64,000 bases of DNA from CAXBDP01 sp041689935. Lineage in GTDB: Bacteria > Bacteroidota > Bacteroidia > Cytophagales > Cyclobacteriaceae. Shown piece by piece: positions 9,489 to 19,875 of this stretch. The position numbers and the translations under genes are program-made. The stretch covers positions 1 to 64,000 of the forward strand of contig JBDNFI010000055.1 of NCBI GenBank assembly GCA_041689935.1, read 5' to 3'. Below the pieces are notes generated by a model. That model did no database searches. It was given only the letters and a program-made list of their open reading frames with translations, and was not told the DNA's origin. Within the stretch, counting starts at the first letter, position 1; each line of letters begins with the position of its first letter.

Positions 9489-12400
9489 CTATTGTATTTT
9501 AATTAAGAGTTTTATTTCAAACTCATCCATCTCTAATACTTTTCCGTGTGCCACTTCACTCTCTACTTTTAGCGATAAGGCTTGGGTTTCGGTGCAGATA
9601 TACTCCGAGAAATTATTGATGGCTTTATCCACCATTTCATTCCCAGCTTCCAACCGGATATTGATTTTATCTTGCACTTCTAAGCCCATATCCTTGCGCA
9701 TATTTTGGATTCTGTTCACCAAATCTCTGGCGATGCCTTCTTGTTTTAGCTCATCCGAAATATTGACATCCAAAGCAACAATAAGCCCTGCCTCCGAAGC
9801 AACAGACCAACCCGGAATATCCTCTGACGAAATAATAACATCCTCTAATTCGAGCTGTACATTTTCGCCATCTAAAGAAATCATAATCGCTCCATTTTTT
9901 TCAATCTCGCTGATTTCTGCTTTACCCCAGCTACTAATTACTGCGGCAACAGATTTCATTTTAGGACCAAATTGCTTGCCTAACTTAGGAAAATTTGGCT
10001 TCACATTTTTCACCAATATTCCCGAAGTATCATCGATGTATTCAATCTCTTTGATATTGACCTCCGCCTTTATTAGGGCTTCCACATTCACTAGTTGGTC
10101 TTTCGTTTTGGAGGATAATACTGGGATTAAGATTCTCTGCAAAGGTTGACGAACTTTTATTTTTTCCTTTTTGCGAAGCGAATGAACCAGCGAGGAAACT
10201 TCTTGGGCTAATTGCATGCTTTGCTCCAAATCCTCATTTATCCAATCCTTATTGGCCGTGGGCCAATCGCTCAAATGTAGAGAAGTGGCTCCTTCGTTAG
10301 AGTTCAGATTCTGATGAAGCCATTCCGCATAGAAAGGCGCAAATGAAGCCATGAGGCTAGAAAGTTTTTGCAAACATTCATACAGTGTTTCGTATGCTGC
10401 TTGCTTATCGGTAGTCATATCTCCACGCCAGAAACGCTTACGTGCCAAGCGCACATACCAATTGGATAATTGATCTGTGGTGAAGTTCATAATGGCGCGA
10501 GTAGCACGAGTAGCATCGTAATTGTCCATCGCAGCCTCCACTTCCAATATCAAACTTTGAAGCTTTGACAAAATCCACTGATCTAACTCTGGGCGATCAT
10601 GGATAGCCACTTGCTTGCCCGCATCGAATTTGAAATGATCTAAATTCGCATATAAGGCAAAGAACGCATAGGTATTTGTGAGTGTCCCGAAAAATCTACG
10701 TTGCACTTCAGCCACACCTTCCAAATTGAATTTGAGATTGTCCCAAGGGTTGGCATTGCTAAGCATATACCAGCGAGTAGCATCCGGACCGTAGGTATTT
10801 AGTGTGGTAAATGGATTGATTGCATTTCCCAATCGCTTACTCATTTTATTCCCATCCTTATCGAGAACTAGGCCATTGGCAATTACATTTTTGAAGGCTA
10901 CACTATCGAATAGCATCACAGCTAAAGTGTGCAAAGTGAAAAACCAACCTCTTGTTTGATCCACTCCCTCGGCAATGTAATCGGCTGGGAAATTAGCTTT
11001 AAATACATCTTGATTTTCGAAAGGATAGTGCCATTGGGCATAAGGCATAGCGCCACTGTCGAACCACACGTCGATAAGATCCTTCTCACGGTACATGGCT
11101 TGCCCAGTATCACTTAGCAAGATGATATCATCGACATAAGGTCTGTGTAGGTCTATTTCTCCGTTGATCTCGGTGATCCCTTTATCGGTGATGCCTGCTG
11201 CAATGGCCTTTTCAACCTCCCGCTTTAGCTCGTCGATAGAGCCGATACATATCTCTTCTTTGCCATCCTCTGTCCTCCATATCGGCAGTGGTGTGCCCCA
11301 ATATCTACTTCTACTCAAGTTCCAATCCACCAGATTTTCCAGCCAATTTCCAAAACGGCCAATTCCTGTTGATTCTGGTTTCCAATTGATGGTTTTATTG
11401 AGCTCTACCAATCTGTCCTTGTAAGCGGTAGTTTTGATAAACCAGCTCGATAGTGGGTAATACAGAATAGGTTTATCGGTTCGCCAACAATGTGGATAGC
11501 TGTGTTCGTATTTTTCTACTTTAAATGCGCCGTTCTCGATTTTGAGAATAATAGACAAAATCACATCCGTAGATTTATAATCGGGATGGGTTTCGTCCTC
11601 AGCGGTATAATTCTTTACATAGAAGTCATCCTCGCCCAATTCTTTGTGGGTGATGATTCCATGCTCCTTTACTTTTGCTGCGATCCATGCACCTATTTCT
11701 TTTACAAATTTGCCTTGGCGGTCTACCACTGGAGCTTCTTTGCCTTCGTCGTCGGTTACTAGTAGGGGCACTATGTCATTTTCAAGGGCCACGCGGTAAT
11801 CGTCCGCACCAAATGTTGGTGAAGTATGCACGATACCACTGCCATCTTCGGTCGTTACAAAGTCGCCAACCACTACTTGAAAAGCCTTGCCTTTGGCCTC
11901 AATAATTGGGAATAACTGATCGTAGCTTAAGCCCACCAATTGACTTCCTTTATATGTGGCCAACTCCACCCAAGGAATCACCTTATCGCCCGCTTTGAAG
12001 GCTTGCAAATCGCCCACTTTTCCTTTCGGACTTAGGTATGTGGCGATTCGATCATGTGCCAAAATTACCCTTACTGGCTCGTAAGTATATGGATTAAAAG
12101 TACTTACTAAAGAATAAACGATGTTTTTACCTACCGCGCAAGCCGTGTTTGCAGGCAAAGTCCAAGGAGTAGTGGTCCATGCTAGCAATTGAGTAGTTTT
12201 TCCATCACCACATAGCTCTTGAAAAAGCGGGTGGTTGCTTGGGCCATTCAATTTAAATTGTGCTGTAATGGACGTATCTTTTACATTTTGATAGGTGCCC
12301 GGCTGGTTTAGTTCATGCGAACTTAATCCCGTACCAGCAGCAGGAGAATATGGCTGTATGGTATAGCCTTTGTAAATAAGCCCTTTGTTATAAAGCTTTT

Positions 12401-12890
12401 GCAGCAAATGCCACAGGGTCTCCATATATTTCGGCTCAAAGGTGATATATGGATTATCAAGATCTACCCAATAGCCCATCTTTTCGGTGAGATCGTCCCA
12501 TTCACTTTTGAAGCGCATCACCGTTTCGCGACAACGCTTATTGTACTCTTCTACACTAATTTTTTTGCCAATATCTTCTTTGGTAATGCCAAGCTCTTTT
12601 TCTACTTGTAGCTCCACAGGGAGCCCGTGCGTATCCCAGCCACCTTTTCTTTTTACTTGAAATCCTTGAAGGGTCTTGTATCGACAGAAAATGTCTTTGA
12701 CCGTACGTGCCATCACATGGTGAATACCTGGCGTGCCATTGGCAGAAGGTGGGCCTTCATAAAAAGTGAACGTCTCCGCTCCCTCGCGATTAGAAACCGA
12801 CTTTTCGAAAACCTGATTTTCTTTCCAAAATTTAAGTATATCGACAGCAATATCTGCGTAATTCGGGTTTTTATATTCCCTGTATATCAT
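9489..12890 (-). CDS. ileS: Isoleucyl-tRNA synthetase
   Basis: 1133 residues, the long form usual in Bacteroidota. It attaches isoleucine to tRNA-Ile in the cytoplasm. Class I signatures are clear: the HIGH-type motif GIHH at residues 55-58 within PPSANGTPGIHHVMARTVKD, and KMSKR near residue 683 within DGNKMSKRLGN. The editing (CP1) domain lies between them, with WTTTPWTLPANTA near residue 220. An anticodon-binding helical domain and a C-terminal extension follow. The ATG at 12888-12890 gives MIYREYKNPNYADIAVDILK, a normal IleS start. The usual downstream partner lspA is present only as a wreck. One octamer lies at 11216. Confidence 0.97.
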   Translation of the reverse strand: MIYREYKNPNYADIAVDILKFWKENQVFEKSVSNREGAETFTFYEGPPSANGTPGIHHVMARTVKDIFCRYKTLQGFQVKRKGGWDTHGLPVELQVEKELGITKEDIGKKISVEEYNKRCRETVMRFKSEWDDLTEKMGYWVDLDNPYITFEPKYMETLWHLLQKLYNKGLIYKGYTIQPYSPAAGTGLSSHELNQPGTYQNVKDTSITAQFKLNGPSNHPLFQELCGDGKTTQLLAWTTTPWTLPANTACAVGKNIVYSLVSTFNPYTYEPVRVILAHDRIATYLSPKGKVGDLQAFKAGDKVIPWVELATYKGSQLVGLSYDQLFPIIEAKGKAFQVVVGDFVTTEDGSGIVHTSPTFGADDYRVALENDIVPLLVTDDEGKEAPVVDRQGKFVKEIGAWIAAKVKEHGIITHKELGEDDFYVKNYTAEDETHPDYKSTDVILSIILKIENGAFKVEKYEHSYPHCWRTDKPILYYPLSSWFIKTTAYKDRLVELNKTINWKPESTGIGRFGNWLENLVDWNLSRSRYWGTPLPIWRTEDGKEEICIGSIDELKREVEKAIAAGITDKGITEINGEIDLHRPYVDDIILLSDTGQAMYREKDLIDVWFDSGAMPYAQWHYPFENQDVFKANFPADYIAEGVDQTRGWFFTLHTLAVMLFDSVAFKNVIANGLVLDKDGNKMSKRLGNAINPFTTLNTYGPDATRWYMLSNANPWDNLKFNLEGVAEVQRRFFGTLTNTYAFFALYANLDHFKFDAGKQVAIHDRPELDQWILSKLQSLILEVEAAMDNYDATRATRAIMNFTTDQLSNWYVRLARKRFWRGDMTTDKQAAYETLYECLQKLSSLMASFAPFYAEWLHQNLNSNEGATSLHLSDWPTANKDWINEDLEQSMQLAQEVSSLVHSLRKKEKIKVRQPLQRILIPVLSSKTKDQLVNVEALIKAEVNIKEIEYIDDTSGILVKNVKPNFPKLGKQFGPKMKSVAAVISSWGKAEISEIEKNGAIMISLDGENVQLELEDVIISSEDIPGWSVASEAGLIVALDVNISDELKQEGIARDLVNRIQNMRKDMGLEVQDKINIRLEAGNEMVDKAINNFSEYICTETQALSLKVESEVAHGKVLEMDEFEIKLLIKIQ

Positions 12891-13030
12891 TCCCTATCCT
12901 TTAATTATCAAATAAGTGGCAAATATCTGAAATCCACAGGAAAGAAGCGGTAAAAATTCGGAATATGATACGGATTGAATTCCCTTGAAAAAAATATTTG
13001 TCTAAACTATCTATAATTATTGCCCGTACT

Positions 13031-14380
13031 CTACCTCAACGGAATCCCAAAAATAGTTCTATATCGAATCAAAGCTTCTTTGTCTGTCATTCCAGAAACC
13101 ACATCTATAACTACACGCAGTGCGGCGTATAGCCTTACGTTCTCTTGCTCCAGTTGCCATTTTGCATTTTCAGGAAGCAGGCGAAATATCACTTTATCTT
13201 GCGCATGAAGTCGGTCGGGTGCAAACTGCTTGTGAAAAACTGCCCTAGAAAAGCGGCTGATTAATCCCGATAATACTTCAAACCCTGAGGCCTCCCGCCC
13301 AAGTACTGGTTTGGAGCGATAGATTTCCTCTACAGACAGTTTACTTATTTTGCGCAATACATCAGCCGAAGGGATCACATCGGTCAATGCCTGATCGAAT
13401 GTGCCTTCTAGCAATTCATTTTCGAGCGTTAGAAATTTGCTTGAGCATTCTTCTATCAACTTCCCAATAGCCAAAGCTCTCAACACACCAATGCGCTCTT
13501 TTGCACCTGGGTATTGATCCAATTTGGCCGGACGATAATCTTCCTTGAGTAAGGCAGCTATCAAATCGCGCGTAACTTCATAGCTGATCAGCCCCATGTT
13601 GAAGCCATCTTCCAAGTCCATCAGATAATAGCAAATATCATCGGCAGCTTCTACCAAAAAAGTAAGTGGATGGCGTATCCAGCCACCATCAATTTCCAAT
13701 AGACCAATGGTATTTGCCAGCTGTGAAAATGCCTCCTTTTCACTTTGGAAGAAGCCATATTTCTTTTGGCTTTTGCGACCTTTAATGCCTTGTGTGTTTA
13801 CGGGTTTGGGATATTTGGAGAATGCAGCAAGTGTAGGAATGGTCAATCGAAGGCCTTGCCCTTCCTCCCGCATCAGCAACCTAAATCCTTGCGCATTGCC
13901 TTCAAATTTGGTCAAGTCGGTCCACTCGGCATCGTTCATATAGCCTCGAAATTCTTGGGCAGCTATATCATGTTTAAAAAAATCAGAAATGGCTTCTTCT
14001 CCTGCATGTCCAAACGGTGGGTTTCCAATATCATGACAAAGGGCGGCAGCAGAAGTAATGGCACCCACATCTGTGGCATGGATCTGCAAGTCGGGATGGC
14101 GGGAGGATAATTCCTTCCCCACATTGCGCCCCAAGGAGCGGGCAACGCTAGCTACTTCCAGGCTGTGAGTAAGTCTGTTATGTACAAAACCTTCTTCGGG
14201 TAATGGAAAAACCTGTGTCTTATCTTGTAGGCGACGAAATGGCCCAGAGAATATAATGCGATCATAATCCCGCTCAAAATCACTTCTCAACTCAGACGAA
14301 GGAGTTCCCAACGGGCCACCAGCCTTGAAACGAATCGGATTTAGCAGACTCTTCCAATTCATGCATTTTTCATTTGCCAT
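13031..14380 (-). CDS. dgt: Deoxyguanosine triphosphate triphosphohydrolase (HD domain)
   Basis: 449 residues. It hydrolyses dGTP (and often other dNTPs) to the nucleoside and triphosphate, affecting dNTP pools. The HD-domain metal ligands are visible: VHNRLTHSLEVA (H67 and H72 region), CHDIGNPPFGH (H116-D117), and a later Asp in EAADDICYYL near residue 255. Length and motif order match the Dgt type used in Bacteroidota. Start at ATG 14380 gives MANEKCMNWKSLLNP; the alternative M7 is also possible. Octamers at 13291 and 14099 lie inside the gene in different frames. Confidence 0.92.
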   Translation of the reverse strand: MANEKCMNWKSLLNPIRFKAGGPLGTPSSELRSDFERDYDRIIFSGPFRRLQDKTQVFPLPEEGFVHNRLTHSLEVASVARSLGRNVGKELSSRHPDLQIHATDVGAITSAAALCHDIGNPPFGHAGEEAISDFFKHDIAAQEFRGYMNDAEWTDLTKFEGNAQGFRLLMREEGQGLRLTIPTLAAFSKYPKPVNTQGIKGRKSQKKYGFFQSEKEAFSQLANTIGLLEIDGGWIRHPLTFLVEAADDICYYLMDLEDGFNMGLISYEVTRDLIAALLKEDYRPAKLDQYPGAKERIGVLRALAIGKLIEECSSKFLTLENELLEGTFDQALTDVIPSADVLRKISKLSVEEIYRSKPVLGREASGFEVLSGLISRFSRAVFHKQFAPDRLHAQDKVIFRLLPENAKWQLEQENVRLYAALRVVIDVVSGMTDKEALIRYRTIFGIPLR

Positions 14381-14547
14381 ACATCAAAATTAAACCCTTT
14401 CTTAGAAAGAAACTGCTTTATGAATAAAAACTGATTATATAATGAAAACCGATAAAGAGGGCCTCCATCACTCTTTTTAAATGAAAAGCCTTTCGAGTGT
14501 TTGAAAAGAATGAATTTGAAAGGTTAGATTTAATTCCAAACACTTAC

Positions 14548-15693
14548 CTAAAGTGAAGCCTGCAGCAAATCAATATTGAGAAACTTCTCATTGCTATTGA
14601 AGCTCCTTGGATGATCTGCCAAGATATATAGCCCTTGGCTACCTGCAAACCATTTATTGATTCCATAGCGATAAGGCTCCAAAGGAAATTCGCTCAAATA
14701 ATTGCCTTCTTCGTTGAAAATAGATAGGTACAAACCTTTGTCTGTCAATTGCTTTTGGGCTATTTCATCCATTGTCATTGCTTTCCAATATGGGCGATAG
14801 ATAAACGCAGAGTTGCGATGGGATAGAGGCATAAAATACTGCGGATTGAGCATAAAATGAGCTTGGAGCAAGGTAGGATTGTCGGTTTGCTTGGGCAGTG
14901 CCCTCATCCTCCCGCCATCATTGCGGGGGACTTTTATTTGCACTTCTTGATTTGCCAAGCCGAACTTGTAAATGGCACTATCATATAAATATCCAAACCA
15001 CACATTTTCATCGTCAAATTGGTTTCCCTTTACTACTTCCATCATTTGGCCTGCCAACGCTGCATAATTGGCCATTCCATCCAGATGCTCAACGGGCAGA
15101 ACTTCCCAAGTCCGATTGCCCAATTTGTATTTAGCTATTACAGATAAATTGGCGTTTACCTCCTCAGTTGGGTATTCACAATAAAACAATACGCTATCCT
15201 GCTCCGCTAGATATTCCAAGCCGAAATTTGCCGATAAAGTAGGTCTGCCTTCGAAGCCTGCATCAGTCCAAGCATGCTGTACACTATGATGCTCCTGCAA
15301 TTCGCCTTGTCTATTGATTCGCAATAATTGGCCATTGCCATATAGGAAAATATCGGTTTCTCGAAACACAAAAAGGTGCTCTAGGTTTACATCTGCTCCA
15401 GCGACAATTTTATCTAAAGGTAAATGGCCCTCCACAAGGTGGGTGCTAAGGTTGAAAATATCTAGCTGCTGGGTGTTGGGATTGTAGCCATAAAGCATGC
15501 TTCGTTGGTTTCTTTCGAAGTGCACAAAAACCTGATAACTTGGCAGACTTTGCTCATCCAGCTGAATAGCAATGCGCTGCCTTTTGAGCTCAATTGGACC
15601 CGCCTTACCTAGATTTTCTAACACTGTATCATCGGATTGGCAACCAATAAATAGGAGTAAAAAGCTGAAAATAAGGAAGGTAAAAATTTTCAT
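14548..15693 (-). CDS. DUF4221-type lipoprotein
   Basis: 381 residues with a lipoprotein signal (MKIFTFLIFSFLLLFIGC, Cys18). The remainder is a predicted beta-rich, propeller-like protein similar in layout to the DUF4221 family common in Cytophagales, including 'LFVFRETDIFLYG' and 'NEEGNYLSEFPL' strands. Function is unknown. A second lipoprotein of the same general type lies at 42572-43852. Monocistronic by context, with dgt downstream about 170 bases away. The family assignment is from pattern memory and is moderately certain. Confidence 0.6.
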   Translation of the reverse strand: MKIFTFLIFSFLLLFIGCQSDDTVLENLGKAGPIELKRQRIAIQLDEQSLPSYQVFVHFERNQRSMLYGYNPNTQQLDIFNLSTHLVEGHLPLDKIVAGADVNLEHLFVFRETDIFLYGNGQLLRINRQGELQEHHSVQHAWTDAGFEGRPTLSANFGLEYLAEQDSVLFYCEYPTEEVNANLSVIAKYKLGNRTWEVLPVEHLDGMANYAALAGQMMEVVKGNQFDDENVWFGYLYDSAIYKFGLANQEVQIKVPRNDGGRMRALPKQTDNPTLLQAHFMLNPQYFMPLSHRNSAFIYRPYWKAMTMDEIAQKQLTDKGLYLSIFNEEGNYLSEFPLEPYRYGINKWFAGSQGLYILADHPRSFNSNEKFLNIDLLQASL

Positions 15694-15750
15694 GACAAAA
15701 GGTTTAAAGTCAGTATACGTAAAAACGTACTTAGGTTTTACTTCTGCATA

Positions 15751-15785
15751 AATAAGCCCTGCGCTTGATGCGCACAGGGCTTATT
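15751..15785 (-). terminator. Terminator behind the M14 carboxypeptidase gene
   Basis: AATAAGCCCTG pairs with CAGGGCTTATT, with an inner GCGC/GCGC stem, giving a long nearly perfect hairpin 19 bases past the M14 stop codon. It lies between that gene's end and the start of the DUF4221 lipoprotein gene. Confidence 0.8.
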
Positions 15786-15803
15786 AATGTCAAAATGGAG
15801 AAC

Positions 15804-18347
15804 TTAATTCCCGACCAAAAATACCGCATTGCCAAACAGCAAATGTCCGTCGTACCAGAAAGCGCGGAACAGTGGGTTATCGGCCATGTAAATCACATTC
15901 CCTCTTCCCAAATTCTGCACGCCATAGTTCAAGGCTTCATTAAAACGGTCTTTGGCTTTGTAGCCGACAAATCCACTTACTAGATTTTCCGGGGTTTTGA
16001 TTACCCCTACATTCCAGCCATTTTCTAACCAAGCGTATCGCTGCGACGTAGTTTTGAGACTGTAATATCGCTCTTTGTAGCCATAGGCTAGCGGATGCGT
16101 TACGTCCATGGTCGTCAACCAAATTGAGCCAGGATTATTGTTTGGCGCACTATTGCGTTCTCTATCTGCATAGGGTTCCAGTCTGGAATCTTTGCGATCG
16201 GCTTTGGAAGCATCGTCTGCAGCTTTCTTTTCGCTATCATCTGCATATCTTTTGAGTGCAAAACCATCTTTGTCAGCAAAATTGCTCAAAGCACCATCAA
16301 TCAGGATTAAACTACCTCCCGCTTGTACCCATGAGCGCACATTGGACAAGAAACTATCATTCACTACTCCTCCGTATCCGCCACTTGGCATGATCAATAC
16401 ATCGTATTCTGACAAATCTACTCTGCTTACAGATTCTGATTCAAGCACGGTGAGTGGGTAATCAATTATTTGTTCGAAGTAGTACCAGTTTTCTCCAAAC
16501 GATAATGAAGAAGTACCACTGCCCGAAACCAAGGCTACTTTTGGAGCCTTGAGCAGACGAACAGAACTTGAGCCGAAATCTTTGCCTTTGCTTACAAATC
16601 CAGTACGAGCAGCTACCAAACTTCTACCGAGTCTTTGGGCATGCGCTTTTACTTTTTCATCGAATTTATCCCCCAATTGCTCGTTATTTCGGCGAGTAAT
16701 TACCAAAGTACCTCGCTCAAAATCCTTTCCGTCCATCGAGAATGGTTCGGTTGCTTGGCGCACGGTTATTTTATCTTTGTGCAATGAGGTTAAAAACTTC
16801 AAATCCTCAATACTCGTCCAAGGCAGCAAGTACGCGTATGGTTTTCCACTAAGGTCATTGTTTGCCGCCGTAGGTTTTTCCCAAGGCTTTGCCACGTCGA
16901 TTTTGGTTTCGGTTGCTCTTGCTCTTAGTCCATATACATAAGGCATCGCCCAAGCAGTGATATCGTAAGTTAAAGAATCGCTCAATTTCACATTTGGGTC
17001 GAAAAGTACGTTGGCCATTACCGATCTAGGCTGATAGGTAGAAATAACGATGTCACGCTCAGTCACGGTGAAGTTGTCTATTTTGGTACTTAGGTAGGCA
17101 TATCCAGAAAAATTGCGGGAGGTTGCTGGGCTTCCATATACGATTCCCAACTTATCTAGCAAATTGGTGAAGGCAATTAATCTATCCGCTTCTTGGTCGC
17201 CAGGGATAATATAGGTTTTATATTTTCCCCAAGGTTCGTTTCTGCTTCTGTCGAAAAACTTCTGAAATTCATCTACCACTTTTTCCGCATTTTGCACGGT
17301 GATTTCAATGGTAGAAATACCTGTGGTATGGTGATGCGTGATACGATCTAGCAGCGTAAGTGTATCTCCTTCGTTGGTCAATACCCCTAGACCTGCCGCT
17401 CCAGATCCGCCTTTTTCGTAGGTCATCCCAATGGCGCCATTATACATCGGATAGGTATCGCCGTAGCTTGGGTAAAGCAGATCAAAACTCTCTTTGGTAA
17501 AATATGCCCAACTATTCTGATCGAAATATTTAGCGTTGTTTTTGCCAATAGTCACTTGAAACTCACGCTGCCAATCCGTAATTATTTCGTGTAGAGGCTC
17601 TGCAGCTGGAGCAAAGTAATATGGACTGTTGATCCCTTGCTCGTGAAAATCGACGTGGATTTGAGGCATCCATTGATTGTACACTTTCATGCGGCTTTGG
17701 GATTCTATCTGCGATTGCCATGCCCAGTCACGATTGAGATCGAATAGGTAGTGGTTTGCCCTCCCGCCCGGCCAAGGTTCGCGATGCTCTACGGAGTTGA
17801 TATCAGGCTGCAAGATTTTATTGGCTTTCTGATTGTACCAGTTTGCGTAGCGATCTCTACCGTCTGGATTTACTGATGGATCAAAAATAATGACTGCCTT
17901 ATTTAACCATTCTTTCTTAGCAGGGTCTGTCGCCATTTCGTGGAAGGTCATCATTACTGCTTCCATACTTACGGACTCATTGCCGTGTACATTATAGCTA
18001 AACCAAATAAGTGGAATTTTATCGCCTGAAGGTGTTCCCTCCATTAAGCCTGTTCTTTTCAAATTATCGGTACGGATGGTTTCTAGGTTTTGGATATTCT
18101 CGGCACTAGAAAGCATCACAAGCATTAACGGCCTTCTTTCGTACGTCTGCCCGTATTGAATGGTTTTTACATTATTGGGCAAGGCTTGTGCGGCGTGCTC
18201 AAAATAAGAAACCACCTTGTGATGGTAAGTGAAATGCTCGCCTAGCTCATAGCCGAGAAAGTCGGCTGGCGATTTTAGGGAGTTTTGTGCAAATGCTGAA
18301 AAGCAAATGCCAATTAATAAAATCGTACTTAGATAAATTTTACGCAT
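15804..18347 (-). CDS. M14 zinc carboxypeptidase with C-terminal GATase1-like domain
   Basis: 847 residues from the ATG at 18347, chosen over 18383 because it begins a signal peptide directly (MRKIYLSTILLIGICFSAFA). Zinc-binding H121-x-x-E124 lies in NVHGNESVSMEA, and the third ligand region is in QIHVDFHEQG. Residues ~600-720 resemble a class I glutamine amidotransferase-like fold (YDVLIMPSGGYGG, then SWVQAGGSLILIDGALSNF), a known companion of large Bacteroidota M14 proteins. It is exported and probably trims peptides or processes cell-wall material in the periplasm. Octamers at 16315, 17115 and 17760 fall in three different codon phases. Confidence 0.88.
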   Translation of the reverse strand: MRKIYLSTILLIGICFSAFAQNSLKSPADFLGYELGEHFTYHHKVVSYFEHAAQALPNNVKTIQYGQTYERRPLMLVMLSSAENIQNLETIRTDNLKRTGLMEGTPSGDKIPLIWFSYNVHGNESVSMEAVMMTFHEMATDPAKKEWLNKAVIIFDPSVNPDGRDRYANWYNQKANKILQPDINSVEHREPWPGGRANHYLFDLNRDWAWQSQIESQSRMKVYNQWMPQIHVDFHEQGINSPYYFAPAAEPLHEIITDWQREFQVTIGKNNAKYFDQNSWAYFTKESFDLLYPSYGDTYPMYNGAIGMTYEKGGSGAAGLGVLTNEGDTLTLLDRITHHHTTGISTIEITVQNAEKVVDEFQKFFDRSRNEPWGKYKTYIIPGDQEADRLIAFTNLLDKLGIVYGSPATSRNFSGYAYLSTKIDNFTVTERDIVISTYQPRSVMANVLFDPNVKLSDSLTYDITAWAMPYVYGLRARATETKIDVAKPWEKPTAANNDLSGKPYAYLLPWTSIEDLKFLTSLHKDKITVRQATEPFSMDGKDFERGTLVITRRNNEQLGDKFDEKVKAHAQRLGRSLVAARTGFVSKGKDFGSSSVRLLKAPKVALVSGSGTSSLSFGENWYYFEQIIDYPLTVLESESVSRVDLSEYDVLIMPSGGYGGVVNDSFLSNVRSWVQAGGSLILIDGALSNFADKDGFALKRYADDSEKKAADDASKADRKDSRLEPYADRERNSAPNNNPGSIWLTTMDVTHPLAYGYKERYYSLKTTSQRYAWLENGWNVGVIKTPENLVSGFVGYKAKDRFNEALNYGVQNLGRGNVIYMADNPLFRAFWYDGHLLFGNAVFLVGN

Positions 18348-18513
18348 GGTATAATAAGAATTTTGCTGTGGTAAGTTAGGCACAAAATCATAATCCGAAA
18401 AGCAGATATCCTTGAGGGTAATTATTTTCGGAATTGTATGGGTAGATAATGAAAATTTCAGCTTTTTGAGGCTTCTTGCAATGGCAATAAATTTATACAG
18501 AAGGCATATAAGA

Positions 18514-19071
18514 ATGAAGGAAGATGTGGGATTATATTTTTTAGCAATTGTGCCAAAGCGGCCTTTGCGAGATCGAATCAGAGAAATAAAAATTGAATTT
18601 GCCGAGGCTTACCTTAGCAAAGCTTCCCTGCGCTCACCGGCACACATTACCTTGCACATGCCTTTTCAATGGAAATTTGATAAGGAAGAGCTCCTTTTTT
18701 CGGCTATTTCGACCTTGGTTCAGAAGGTGAATATCTTTACGATTGACCTGAACGGTTTTGGCGCGTTTAAGCCAAGGGTAATTTATTTGAATGTAATTGC
18801 TCCTGAAACCTTGCATGAATTACAGCAAGATCTCAACCGTATGATGAAAAGGGAATTTAATATATTCAATGCCAATTGGCGGGATTATCCTTTCAATCCA
18901 CACATGACTCTTGCCTTTAGAGACCTGCGGCCTGTCAATTTCGATAAGGCTTGGAAAGAAAATAAAGATCGGGTGTTCACCGAATCCTTTGAAGCCGATA
19001 GCTTGGTGTTACTCAAGCACAATAAGAAGGAATGGGAAATTTACAGAGAATTTCCTTTCTCAAAGCGTTAA
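18514..19071 (+). CDS. 2'-5' RNA ligase / 2H phosphoesterase family protein
   Basis: 185 residues from the ATG at 18514 (MKEDVGLYFLAIVPK); earlier in-frame starts at 18412 and 18481 add a non-conserved leader. The two 2H motifs are HITL (H44) and HMTL (H130), the catalytic pair of LigT-like phosphoesterases that act on 2'-5' linked or cyclic phosphates in RNA or small molecules. The physiological substrate is unknown. The 3' end overlaps the convergent DUF3298 lipoprotein gene by 12 bases. Confidence 0.8.
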   Translation: MKEDVGLYFLAIVPKRPLRDRIREIKIEFAEAYLSKASLRSPAHITLHMPFQWKFDKEELLFSAISTLVQKVNIFTIDLNGFGAFKPRVIYLNVIAPETLHELQQDLNRMMKREFNIFNANWRDYPFNPHMTLAFRDLRPVNFDKAWKENKDRVFTESFEADSLVLLKHNKKEWEIYREFPFSKR

Positions 19072-19872
19072 TTTCTTCGCATTAAATTCAGGTTTCAAAT
19101 ACTGGCTCATTTCATATAACGGAATATGGATTTCGCTTGGCCCAAAGGAATAGGGAGCAATTTCGTATGAATTAAAATAGAATATTAATTCTTGCCCATT
19201 AATGGCAAAATTATCATTCAGACTGAATCCTTCAGTTTCAAAAGAGAATCCATATTCCTCCAATTTTTCGTTTTCGGGTATCTGTCGCAGCATCCGAAAA
19301 TGGTACTCACCTACACGGTTTAGCTCATCTTCGTAGCCAGCATTGAAAATATCGTCTAAGGATAATTGTTTGCCGGAAAATAAATCGAAATTATAGTATT
19401 GAGTTGCGTTGTTTGGGTGCGCGCCTCCACTGAATACATATTCGTAAAAAGATAGACTCAGGATGGTATCGTTTTGGAAAAGTACATCCATGTTTCTTTC
19501 TAAGGCCCAAGGTGTATTGTAATCAGGCATGTCCGCTACCAATTGCTGATATCCTTCCAAAAATAATTTCATATATGCTGGCATGGTCATAAGCGTATCC
19601 CCGTCTTCGAATAATTGCATACGATTGATTACAAAAGCATTGAGGCTGTCCAGTACGGCTGCACTTGCGGCGTTAGTAAAATCGGGATACGAAAAACTTA
19701 TTTCCGCACATTGTCCCGCTCCAGAAGCACAGTCTCCTATACTATCTTTTAGGCTAATGGTATCGTACTGAAGCGAATTTTCGAGTTTATCGGAAGCAGA
19801 ATCTTCTTGAGAATTCAGGTTACAAGCAAATAAGGAAATAGAAATAAAAAGTATGAGGGCTAAATTTCGCAT
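19060..19872 (-). CDS. DUF3298-containing lipoprotein
   Basis: 270 residues with lipoprotein signal MRNLALILFISISLFAC (Cys17). The C-terminal half has the DUF3298 pattern: YVFSGGAHPNNATQYYNFDL, then QLSLDDIFNAGYEDELNRV, then an IAPYSFGPSEIHIPL strand, as in RsiV-like extracytoplasmic domains. Here there is no anti-sigma domain, so it is a plain periplasm-facing lipoprotein of unknown function. It follows the DUF6702 gene by 3 bases and is probably co-transcribed with it. Confidence 0.75.
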   Translation of the reverse strand: MRNLALILFISISLFACNLNSQEDSASDKLENSLQYDTISLKDSIGDCASGAGQCAEISFSYPDFTNAASAAVLDSLNAFVINRMQLFEDGDTLMTMPAYMKLFLEGYQQLVADMPDYNTPWALERNMDVLFQNDTILSLSFYEYVFSGGAHPNNATQYYNFDLFSGKQLSLDDIFNAGYEDELNRVGEYHFRMLRQIPENEKLEEYGFSFETEGFSLNDNFAINGQELIFYFNSYEIAPYSFGPSEIHIPLYEMSQYLKPEFNAKKLTL

Positions 19873-19875
19873 GCG

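Noticed and set aside
9448..10149. 233-codon open frame on the plus strand antisense to ileS
   Set aside because: It is the low-complexity Ser/Ile-rich mirror of ileS codons, typical of antisense frames.
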